DNA of 64,000 bases, from positions 62,001 through 126,000 of the forward strand of contig NZ_VKKY01000002.1 of the NCBI RefSeq assembly GCF_008271695.1. The letters are read 5' to 3'. The stretch comes from Rufibacter hautae (GTDB lineage: Bacteria > Bacteroidota > Bacteroidia > Cytophagales > Hymenobacteraceae). The position numbers and the translations under genes were made by a program. This document shows positions 51,367 to 58,804 of this stretch, piece after piece. Each line of letters opens with the position of its first letter. Position 1 is the first letter of the stretch. The notes beneath the pieces are model-generated. The model saw only the letters and a program-made list of their open reading frames with translations, made no database searches and was not told the DNA's origin.

Positions 51367-52344
51367 ATGAGCAGCCCCCTAGACCAGATACAGGCCCCGA
51401 TTGCAGTGGAGATGCAGGAGTTCGAGAAGAAATTCCGCCAGTCCATGCAATCAAACGTTTTGCTCCTGGACAAGATCATGGGCTACATTGTAAAGCGCAA
51501 AGGGAAGCAGATGCGGCCCATGTTTGTGTTCTTCATGGCTAAGCTCATTCAGGAGCAGATCCCCGATGCCACCTACCGCGGCGCGGCCCTAATTGAACTG
51601 CTCCATACCGCCACCCTGGTCCACGATGACGTGGTGGATGACTCCAACTACCGCCGCGGCTTTTTCTCGGTGAACGCCCTCTGGAAAAACAAGATTGCGG
51701 TGCTGGTGGGCGATTACCTTCTTTCCAAAGGTCTGTTGCTTTCCCTCAACAACGATGATTTCGGGCTGCTGAAAATTGTGAGCAACGCCGTGCGTGAGAT
51801 GAGCGAGGGCGAGTTGCTGCAGATGGAAAAAGCCCGCCGCCTGGACATCACTGAGGAGGTCTACTTTGACATCATCCGGCAGAAAACCGCCTCGCTGATT
51901 GCTTCCTGCTGCGCTGTGGGCGTGGCCTCCATCGGGGCCGATGCCGAAACGGTGGAACGCGCGCGTCTGTTCGGCGAGAAAGTAGGCCTGGCTTTCCAGA
52001 TCAAAGACGATTTGTTTGACTACGGCACCGCCGAGATTGGCAAGCCCGTGGGCATTGACATCAAGGAAAAGAAGATGACGCTGCCCCTCATCTACGCCCT
52101 GCAGCAAGCCGACTGGCTCACCAAACGCCGAGTCATCTACAACGTCAAAAACAACAACGGTAAAGCCGATAAAATCAACGCTGTAATTGATTTCGTGAAG
52201 AAGTCCGGCGGGCTGGAATACTCCATTAACTGCATGAACAACCTCCACGCAGAGGCCCTGAAACTGCTGCACACTTTTCCCGCTTCTCCTTCCAGAGACT
52301 CCCTGGAGCAACTCATCCGCTATACCATAGAGCGCGAGAAATAA
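51367..52344 (+). CDS. polyprenyl diphosphate synthase (long chain, trans)
   Basis: A 325-aa trans-prenyltransferase. The first aspartate-rich motif is LVHDDVVDDSNYRRG (about 82-96) and the second is FQIKDDLFDYG (about 213-223). It extends farnesyl diphosphate to the C30-C40 chains used for menaquinone side chains. The absence of bulky residues just before the first motif fits a long product rather than GGPP, but chain length cannot be fixed from sequence alone. It is divergent from the hydrolase gene (106 bases apart). Confidence 0.93.
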   Translation: MSSPLDQIQAPIAVEMQEFEKKFRQSMQSNVLLLDKIMGYIVKRKGKQMRPMFVFFMAKLIQEQIPDATYRGAALIELLHTATLVHDDVVDDSNYRRGFFSVNALWKNKIAVLVGDYLLSKGLLLSLNNDDFGLLKIVSNAVREMSEGELLQMEKARRLDITEEVYFDIIRQKTASLIASCCAVGVASIGADAETVERARLFGEKVGLAFQIKDDLFDYGTAEIGKPVGIDIKEKKMTLPLIYALQQADWLTKRRVIYNVKNNNGKADKINAVIDFVKKSGGLEYSINCMNNLHAEALKLLHTFPASPSRDSLEQLIRYTIEREK

Positions 52345-52354
52345 GCCAATTACC

Positions 52355-52390
52355 GTTTAGCGGCTCCTTTTTTGAAAATGCCTTTAAAAC
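52355..52390. repeat. 36-bp dispersed palindrome, copy 19
   Basis: GTTTAGCGGCTCCTTTTTTG on the left and AAAATGCCTTTAAAAC on the right. It begins 10 bases after the polyprenyl synthase stop codon. Confidence 0.7.
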
Positions 52391-52544
52391 CTGCGATACT
52401 TGGATAATCAAGCTATTATATTTGGTTTCAGCTTTAGCAGGGCTTTGTTAATTGTCCTTTAAGATTTTTATTCAAAAAGCCAGAATCCATGAGGAAGGCC
52501 GTTAAGCGTATTCCATAGTTTGCCTAAAATTGTAGCACCTTAAA

Positions 52545-53117
52545 ATGTATATGAAATTCCTATTATTATTCTTTTTAACAATTCTATTTTCAGGCTGTAT
52601 GTTTGATGAAAAAGAGAAGAGTCATTTTGAAGATTTGATGGGCAAAGAAGATGTCGTTTTAGTTTTAAGCAATTATCCTCCTGACAGTATTCCCAAAGTA
52701 TTTGCGCTTCTTGGAAGTGCCAAGAGCCTTAGTGTTGTATCAGATTCAGCATTCTTGACGAGTCATACCTTATATCCGCCCCTAAGTGCTTTAGGTACTT
52801 CTTATGTGTCAGGTGAACCTTCCTTGAAATTTCTGCCAAAAGAGATTACAACCTTGAAGAAATTGCAGAGGCTTAGTTTAGTAGGACTAGGGATTGAAAA
52901 GCTTCCGGAAGACTTTTCAAATCTTGAGAACCTAGAAGCCTTAGATCTCACTTTCAATGAACTTGAGATTTCGGAAGAACTAGATAAATTAAAAAGGCTG
53001 CCTAAGTTGAAAGAAATTGGGCTATTTGGTAATAAGGTAGATTCATTAGACATCCAAAAGTGGCAAAAGGAAAAGCCAAGCTTGAGATTGGATTACCAAG
53101 TAACTATTGAATTATAA
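52545..53117 (+). CDS. leucine-rich-repeat lipoprotein
   Basis: A 190-aa exported protein. The signal LLLFFLTILFSGC ends in a lipobox cysteine (about residue 18). Three to four leucine-rich repeats follow (about 95-165: FLPKEITTLKKLQRLSLVGL, then EKLPEDFSNLENLEALDL and LDKLKRLPKLKEIGLF). A role in protein-protein contact at the membrane is likely; nothing more can be said. The base composition is much AT-richer than that of its neighbours, as in horizontally acquired genes. Starts at codon 1 or 3 are both possible. Confidence 0.8.
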   Translation: MYMKFLLLFFLTILFSGCMFDEKEKSHFEDLMGKEDVVLVLSNYPPDSIPKVFALLGSAKSLSVVSDSAFLTSHTLYPPLSALGTSYVSGEPSLKFLPKEITTLKKLQRLSLVGLGIEKLPEDFSNLENLEALDLTFNELEISEELDKLKRLPKLKEIGLFGNKVDSLDIQKWQKEKPSLRLDYQVTIEL

Positions 53118-53539
53118 ACACCTTCTCCACCTCAAAAGGGGTAATACGCTTTGAGCCTATTTTTCTAGAATAAGCCTTAAAAGGCAAAATTTGCAACTGG
53201 CAAGCCAAAACGAATAAAGTGACCATATCAATCAAACCCGGTATGGCAAGCTTGTTTATGAGCCTTCTGTTCAAGTTCAAGCCCTCCTCAATTCCTATGA
53301 AAAGCTTCACAGATGACAAGGAAGCAAAAGAATGGCTGAAGCAATTCATGTAATCAAGAACAAAGGAGGATTTACTCAACGGGTTCTCCGAGACCAGTAT
53401 TCCTGCAGCGGTGATATAGGTCGGGTACATCAAAATCAAACTTGAGCTTATTTTTGGACTTTGGAATATTGATGATTTTAGGTCTAAAATCTATCCAAAA
53501 ACCTTTCCTACTTTTAGGAGGACTTACCTTTTGCCTCTG
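53118..53539. other. 422-base AT-rich spacer after the LRR gene
   Basis: A 36-bp palindrome lies at 53148-53183. A minus-strand frame over 53104-53439 is not convincing because it reads through the palindrome and has no recognisable domain. TACTTTTA (53510-53517) and TACCTTTT (53525-53532) are possible -7 boxes for the gene on the right. Confidence 0.55.
53148..53183. repeat. 36-bp dispersed palindrome, copy 20
   Basis: GCTTTGAGCCTATTTTTC on the left and TAGAATAAGCCTTAAAAG on the right. It starts 30 bases after the LRR gene stop codon. Confidence 0.65.
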
Positions 53540-54841
53540 ATGAAGAAGATCTCCTTACTCTTGTTGTGTTTTCTGGCTATTTGCACGGTTTATGCTCAAA
53601 ACAATCCTGCGCAAAGCAATGTGTTATGGGTGACCACCCCAGACCATACCAACTGGCTGTATAAACTGAAGGAAGAGGCAAAAATCACTGTTTCTCTATA
53701 TGAGTATGGCGTGTTGCAGGATGGCCTTACCATCAGCTACAGTATCGGGCCCGAGTTGATGCCCGTTGAGAAAACCGGCACCGTGACCCTGAAGAAGGGA
53801 CAGGCAGTCATCTCACTGGGAAGTCTCACTAAGCCTGGGTTCAAAGATTGCCAGCTTCGGGTGAAACTGAACGGGGAGGAGTACAAGCACCACATCAAAG
53901 TTGGGTTTGAGCCAGACAAACTAACGGCTTATACACCAATGCCCGCTGATTTCAGTAGTTACTGGGGAAAAGCTCTGGAGGAGGCTGCCCAGGTTCCCAT
54001 GGAGGTTACCAAGGTTTTCGTCCCGGAATACTCCAGCAACAAGGTTGACTGTTATCTGGTGAAAATACAGGCCGCCAAAAAAGGGAGTTATGTCTACGGC
54101 TACCTAACTGTCCCTAAAAAGCAGGGCAAATTCCCGGTGGTGTTTTCTCCTCCCGGGGCAGGCATCAAACCCATGAACCCCTTGAAAGATATGTTCTATG
54201 CTGAGAACGGCTTCATTCGGCTAGACATGGAAATCCATGGCATCCGTCCTGACCTAGACGAAGCCACCTATGAAGAAATCAGCCGGTTTTTTGGTAGGGG
54301 AAACAACAGCTACCTGGTTAATGGGCTGGAAAACCGAGATTCTTATTACATGAAGAAGGTTTACCTGGCCTGCGTCAGGGCCGTGGATTACCTTACCTCT
54401 TTGCCAGAATGGGACGGCAAGAACGTCATCGCGCAGGGAGGAAGCCAGGGAGGAGCTTTGGCGCTAATTGCCACCGGACTTGATCCCAGGATTACCGCCT
54501 GCGCCGCCAGTCATCCGGCCTTAAGCGATATGGCTGGGTACAAAGCCAATCGGGCGGGTGGCTACCCGCACCTGTTCACCAACTTTGAAGGCATGGACAC
54601 TCCTGAGAAACTGAAAACCCTGGAGTACTATGACGTAGTGAACTTCGCCAAAATAATCAAGGTGCCGGTTTTCATGACCTGGGGCTATAATGACGATGTT
54701 TGTCCGCCAACTACCAGTTACATCGTGTACAATACTCTCCAAAGCAAAAAGGAAGCCCTGATCACTCCCGTGAATGAACACTGGATTTCCCAAACCACAA
54801 GGCACCAGATTCTGGACTGGATAAAGAAGAACCTGCTGTAG
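53540..54841 (+). CDS. secreted acetylxylan-esterase-like hydrolase
   Basis: A 433-aa exported alpha/beta hydrolase from the ATG at 53540. A signal peptide (MKKISLLLLCFLAICTVYAQ) precedes an N-terminal beta domain of about 110 residues and a catalytic domain of the acetylxylan esterase/cephalosporin deacetylase type. The latter shows YGYLTVPKKQGKFPVVF, VFSPPGAGIKP, the nucleophile elbow GGSQGGAL (about 304-311), the acid in GYNDDVCPP and the His in VNEHW. It probably removes acyl groups from polysaccharides or related esters. A TTG three codons upstream is an unlikely start. Confidence 0.9.
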   Translation: MKKISLLLLCFLAICTVYAQNNPAQSNVLWVTTPDHTNWLYKLKEEAKITVSLYEYGVLQDGLTISYSIGPELMPVEKTGTVTLKKGQAVISLGSLTKPGFKDCQLRVKLNGEEYKHHIKVGFEPDKLTAYTPMPADFSSYWGKALEEAAQVPMEVTKVFVPEYSSNKVDCYLVKIQAAKKGSYVYGYLTVPKKQGKFPVVFSPPGAGIKPMNPLKDMFYAENGFIRLDMEIHGIRPDLDEATYEEISRFFGRGNNSYLVNGLENRDSYYMKKVYLACVRAVDYLTSLPEWDGKNVIAQGGSQGGALALIATGLDPRITACAASHPALSDMAGYKANRAGGYPHLFTNFEGMDTPEKLKTLEYYDVVNFAKIIKVPVFMTWGYNDDVCPPTTSYIVYNTLQSKKEALITPVNEHWISQTTRHQILDWIKKNLL

Positions 54842-54928
54842 CGAAGAAAAGATTTCCTCCAACAACTAAGTAGGAGGGGTAGCCAGCCATAGCCCGGCCC
54901 TTGAGTGGTCAAAACTTGGTGGAGTTTT

Positions 54929-54964
54929 GTTTTGATGCTGTTTTCCTTAAATGAGGCCCTAAAC
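54929..54964. repeat. 36-bp dispersed palindrome, copy 21
   Basis: GTTTTGATGCTGTTTTCC on the left and AAATGAGGCCCTAAAC on the right. Its last four bases are the first bases of the next terminator stem. Confidence 0.75.
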
Positions 54965-55006
54965 ACAAACGGCGCGGTTCAAGTCAGAACCGCGCCGTTT
55001 GTGTTT
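54961..55006. terminator. bidirectional terminator between esterase and TlpA-like genes
   Basis: A perfect 20-bp stem (54961-54980 with 54987-55006; core ACGGCGCGGTTC) with a 6-base loop, between two convergent genes. Confidence 0.9.
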
Positions 55007-55023
55007 AGGGTAGCTGGAGAGAA

Positions 55024-56271
55024 TTACTTCTCGGCTAGCAATTCATCAATGGTTTTGTTGAACTCCTGCACAAAATCCTCATAATACTTACCAGTGCCTG
55101 GGCCCGAGAAGCCTGTATGGATCTTGCGTACTTTTCCTGCTTTGTCAATGAAAATGGTAGTAGGGAAGGAGAGCACGTGGTTGAGAGCCGGCAGTGATTT
55201 GGCTACCAGTTCTTTGTCTTTTGTGCCACCAATCAATAAGGTGTACGGCACGTTCAGGCGGTCACGCATTTTCTCCACGCGTACTTTGGCTTTGTCAAAC
55301 TCGGGGCTTACCTCGTAGCCAAGGCCTACCACCTCTACGCCACGGCTTTTGTTTTTCTCGTACCAGGGCGCCAGGAACTTGGTCTCATCCATGCAGTTGG
55401 GGCACCAAGACCCGAAAATCTGCGCCACCACTACCTTGCCTTTGAACTGCGGATCTGAAAGAGATACTTTCTTGCCGTTCAGATCCGGGAAGGAGAAATC
55501 CAGGCGATCATAGCCAGGTTTCAGGTAGGTCAGGGTTTCGGCGGAGGCCAGTTTGAAGTTCTCGTTGCGTTTGGCGGTCCAGGTCTCGTGGCCCGATTTG
55601 CCCGCGTAGAAATCTCCGGTCAAAGTGCCGTTCTCCTGACCGGTGGCGTGGAAGAGGAAGGCGTGGGCGCCGTCAAAGGCAGAAAGCTTCAGTTTGGCGC
55701 CGTCCACTTCGCCCTGCAGGTAGCGGTAGTCGCCGGTGTTGGTCAGGAAAGTGCCGGATAGGGAATTTCCTTTCTGCACAAACTCCCCAATGGCCGGATA
55801 CGTTTTGCCGCCGTCCTCGGTAAAAGTCACTTCCCACTTGCCGGAAACGTCCAGAGTTGGTTTGGCGGGGTTTTGGGAAAAACGGGTCGAATTCCCCAAC
55901 TCGGCCGTGAACGGCAGGCTGTAAGGCTCGGCCTGGTCTTTCCGTTCCCAGCGGCCCGAAAGCTGTCCATCTTGTACTTTGGCGATCAGCGCGGCGTCAA
56001 AAATGTGCATCTGCAACCGCACGCTGTCCTGCGCGGTGGAAATTTCATTAATCAAAATTTTCTCTTCTCCGTTAATGAGATGGGCAACCTGCTTTCCGCC
56101 TTCCTCAGAAACCGTGAAGTTGAAGGGCATTTCCTGGCCGCTTACCTCAATGATACCGCGGTAAGCGCCTGGGCTTAGTTCATCTGAGGCAGACGAGGAG
56201 CAGGCCTGAAAGCCCAAAGACGTTGAAACAAGGGCGAAAAAGGAATATCTGAAAAGGGAAATCTTGTTCAT
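55024..56271 (-). CDS. TlpA-family thioredoxin-like lipoprotein
   Basis: A 415-aa exported protein. A lipoprotein signal ends in FQAC (cysteine about residue 24). A beta-rich N-terminal region of about 240 residues of unknown role follows. The C-terminal thioredoxin domain (about 255-410) has GKVVVAQIFGSWCPNC with the active site C-P-N-C and the cis-Pro in SFPTTIFID. It is a periplasmic disulfide reductase, possibly for cytochrome maturation or oxidative stress. The minus-strand TACTTTTA box ends four bases before the ATG. Confidence 0.9.
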   Translation of the reverse strand: MNKISLFRYSFFALVSTSLGFQACSSSASDELSPGAYRGIIEVSGQEMPFNFTVSEEGGKQVAHLINGEEKILINEISTAQDSVRLQMHIFDAALIAKVQDGQLSGRWERKDQAEPYSLPFTAELGNSTRFSQNPAKPTLDVSGKWEVTFTEDGGKTYPAIGEFVQKGNSLSGTFLTNTGDYRYLQGEVDGAKLKLSAFDGAHAFLFHATGQENGTLTGDFYAGKSGHETWTAKRNENFKLASAETLTYLKPGYDRLDFSFPDLNGKKVSLSDPQFKGKVVVAQIFGSWCPNCMDETKFLAPWYEKNKSRGVEVVGLGYEVSPEFDKAKVRVEKMRDRLNVPYTLLIGGTKDKELVAKSLPALNHVLSFPTTIFIDKAGKVRKIHTGFSGPGTGKYYEDFVQEFNKTIDELLAEK

Positions 56272-56275
56272 GCCG

Positions 56276-56283
56276 TAAAAGTA
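56276..56283 (-). promoter_or_regulatory. -7 box for the TlpA-like gene
   Basis: On the minus strand TACTTTTA, one mismatch from TAnnTTTG, four bases from the ATG at 56271. If used, the transcript would be leaderless. Confidence 0.4.
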
Positions 56284-56424
56284 CGGTGCCCGCTTGAATT
56301 TGCATATAGGTTAGGCAAAACCTTTGCAGGACGTGATATTTTAAAGCTTGTGTAAAAGTGTTCTGTTTGCGACATTTGTGCGCGACGTTAGTAGCACTGA
56401 ACTTAAATAATACAAAGCAGATCT

Positions 56425-58701
56425 ATGGCATTTGATGTAGACATGATCAAGGCGGTGTATGCGCAACTGGGCGACCGGATTGCGGCAGCACGTACGGCGG
56501 TTGGCCGGCCTTTAACTCAAACTGAGAAAATTCTTTACGCTCACTTATATAATGGTTCTGCAACGCAGGCGTATGAGCGGGGTAAGTCTTACGTTGACTT
56601 CGCGCCAGACCGCGTAGCCATGCAGGATGCCACGGCTCAGATGGCTTTGCTTCAGTTCATGCAGGCGGGCCGCCCTACGGTAGCCGTTCCTTCTTCGGTG
56701 CACTGCGACCACTTGATCCAGGCCCGCGTAGGTGCTGACCAGGATTTGGCCGAGGCGTATGCCGAAAACAAAGAGGTCTATGACTTCCTGGCCTCTGTGT
56801 CTAATAAATATGGTATCGGGTTCTGGAAGCCAGGTGCGGGGATCATCCACACCGTGGTATTTGAGAACTACGCCTTCCCGGGCGGAATGATGATCGGGAC
56901 CGACTCCCACACGCCTAACGCAGGTGGTTTGGGAATGATCGCGATTGGTGTTGGCGGTGCCGATGCCGTGGACGTGATGGCCGGTATGGCTTGGGAACTG
57001 AAATTCCCGCGCGTGATTGGCGTAAAACTGACTGGCCGTTTAAGCGGTTGGGCAGCGCCGAAAGACATCATCCTGAAAGTGGCAGGTATCTTGACCGTAA
57101 AAGGTGGAACCGGTGCTATTGTGGAATACTTCGGCGAAGGAGCCGCTAACATCTCCTGCTCCGGTAAGTCCACCATCTGTAACATGGGTGCCGAGATTGG
57201 GGCTACCACCTCTGTGTTCGCCTATGATGAAACCATGGCCGATTACCTGAGAGGCACTGAGCGCGGTGAGATCGCTGAACTGGCGAGCCAGGTTGCCGAG
57301 CACCTGCGTGCTGATGAGGAAGTTTACGCTAACCCAGAGGCTTTCTACGACCAACTGATTGAGATCAACCTGGATGAGCTGGAGCCACACGTGAATGGTC
57401 CGTTCACCCCGGATGCTGCCTGGCCAATCTCTCAATTTGCCGCTGCCGTGCGTGAGCATAACTGGCCAGCCAAACTGGAAGTAGGTTTGATCGGGTCTTG
57501 CACCAACTCTTCTTATGAAGACCTTACCCGTGCCGCTTCCATCGCCAGACAAGCCGTTGATAAAGGCCTGGTGGCTAACGCAGAGTACACCATTACCCCA
57601 GGTTCTGAGGTGGTGCGTTACACTGCTGAGCGCGATGGTATCCTGGAGACGTTCTCTGAGATTGGAGGCGTGGTATTGGCGAATGCCTGTGGCCCGTGCA
57701 TCGGGCAGTGGGCCCGTCACACCGACGATCCTAAGCGTAAGAACTCCATCATCACTTCCTTCAACCGTAACTTCGCCAAGCGGAACGACGGTAACCCTAA
57801 CACACACGCGTTCGTGGCCTCGCCAGAAATCGTGACCGCCTTCGCTATAGCCGGTGACTTGACTTTCAACCCGTTGACCGATACGCTTACAAACAAGAAT
57901 GGTGAGCAAGTGAAACTGGATGAGCCGCAGGGTATCCAATTCCCGGTAAATGGTTTCGCGGTGGAAGACGCTGGTTACGTAGCTCCGGCCGCTGATCCAA
58001 GCAGAGTAGAAGTAGTGGTGAACCCAGCGTCAGACCGTCTGCAACTGTTAGAAGGCTTCCAGCCTTGGAACGGACAAGACCTGATTGGTCTGCGCCTGTT
58101 GATCAAAGCCCAGGGTAAATGTACCACTGACCATATCTCTATGGCTGGTCCTTGGTTGAAATACCGTGGTCACTTGGACAACATCTCCAACAACATGCTC
58201 ATTGGCGCTATCAACGCGTTCAACGGCGAAGCCAACAAGGTGAAGAACCTGGGGGTGCAAGGAGATGTCTATGACGAAGTTCCTAAAGTAGCCCGTACCT
58301 ACAAAGCCGCTGGTGTTGGAACCGTGGTGGTAGGGGACGAGAACTACGGTGAAGGTTCTTCCCGTGAGCACGCCGCAATGGAGCCCCGTCACTTGGGTGT
58401 GAGAGTGGTTCTGGTGAAATCCTTCGCCCGTATTCACGAAACCAACCTAAAGAAGCAAGGCATGCTGGCGCTTACCTTCGCCAACAAAGAAGACTACGAC
58501 AAGGTTGAGGAGAACGACACCATTGACATCCTTGGTTTGACTTCCTTCACGCCAGGTGTTCCGTTGCAGGTGAAATTAACGCACAAAGATGGGTCTACCT
58601 ATACTTTTGAGGCGAACCATACTTACAACCAAGGTCAGATTGAGTGGTTTAAGGCTGGCTCAGCCCTTAACCTTATCCGTTTGCAGCAACAGCACACATA
58701 A
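56425..58701 (+). CDS. acn: aconitate hydratase (mitochondrial-type)
   Basis: A 758-aa [4Fe-4S] enzyme of the TCA cycle that converts citrate to isocitrate. It has [29 protein letters not shown] (about 158-171), and the cluster cysteines C359 (IGSCTNSSY), C422 and C425 ([11 protein letters not shown]). The swivel domain shows [17 protein letters not shown] near 650. The length and motif variants match the mitochondrial-type aconitase found in Bacteroidota rather than AcnA or AcnB of E. coli. It is a single gene followed by a terminator. Confidence 0.96.
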   Translation: MAFDVDMIKAVYAQLGDRIAAARTAVGRPLTQTEKILYAHLYNGSATQAYERGKSYVDFAPDRVAMQDATAQMALLQFMQAGRPTVAVPSSVHCDHLIQARVGADQDLAEAYAENKEVYDFLASVSNKYGIGFWKPGAGIIHTVVFENYAFPGGMMIGTDSHTPNAGGLGMIAIGVGGADAVDVMAGMAWELKFPRVIGVKLTGRLSGWAAPKDIILKVAGILTVKGGTGAIVEYFGEGAANISCSGKSTICNMGAEIGATTSVFAYDETMADYLRGTERGEIAELASQVAEHLRADEEVYANPEAFYDQLIEINLDELEPHVNGPFTPDAAWPISQFAAAVREHNWPAKLEVGLIGSCTNSSYEDLTRAASIARQAVDKGLVANAEYTITPGSEVVRYTAERDGILETFSEIGGVVLANACGPCIGQWARHTDDPKRKNSIITSFNRNFAKRNDGNPNTHAFVASPEIVTAFAIAGDLTFNPLTDTLTNKNGEQVKLDEPQGIQFPVNGFAVEDAGYVAPAADPSRVEVVVNPASDRLQLLEGFQPWNGQDLIGLRLLIKAQGKCTTDHISMAGPWLKYRGHLDNISNNMLIGAINAFNGEANKVKNLGVQGDVYDEVPKVARTYKAAGVGTVVVGDENYGEGSSREHAAMEPRHLGVRVVLVKSFARIHETNLKKQGMLALTFANKEDYDKVEENDTIDILGLTSFTPGVPLQVKLTHKDGSTYTFEANHTYNQGQIEWFKAGSALNLIRLQQQHT

Positions 58702-58716
58702 TTCAAAAATAAGCTT

Positions 58717-58756
58717 AAAACAGAAGAGGCGACCATTTGGTCGCCTCTTCTGTTTT
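58717..58756. terminator. terminator after aconitase gene
   Basis: AAAACAGAAGAGGCGACC (58717-58734) and GGTCGCCTCTTCTGTTTT (58739-58756) form a perfect 18-bp stem with a 4-base loop. It may also serve the convergent subtilase gene. Confidence 0.9.
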
Positions 58757-58766
58757 AAGGAGTTTC

Positions 58767-58802
58767 GTTTAGGGCCTGCTTCTACAAAAACAAGCCCTAA
58801 AC
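58767..58802. repeat. 36-bp dispersed palindrome, copy 22
   Basis: GTTTAGGGCCTGCTTC on the left and TACAAAAACAAGCCCTAAAC on the right. It ends three bases before the subtilase stop codon (58805). Confidence 0.75.
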
Positions 58803-58804
58803 TT

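Noticed and set aside
51261..51479. N-terminal extension of the alpha/beta hydrolase
   Set aside because: It would overlap the divergent polyprenyl synthase gene and shows no family sequence before the ATG near 51260.
53104..53439. 111-aa minus-strand open frame after the LRR gene
   Set aside because: It overlaps the LRR gene end and encodes part of a dispersed palindrome; no domain.
293..58802. 36-bp repeats as a CRISPR array
   Set aside because: The copies are scattered one per few kilobases, not tandem, and vary strongly; there are no spacers of constant length and no cas genes.
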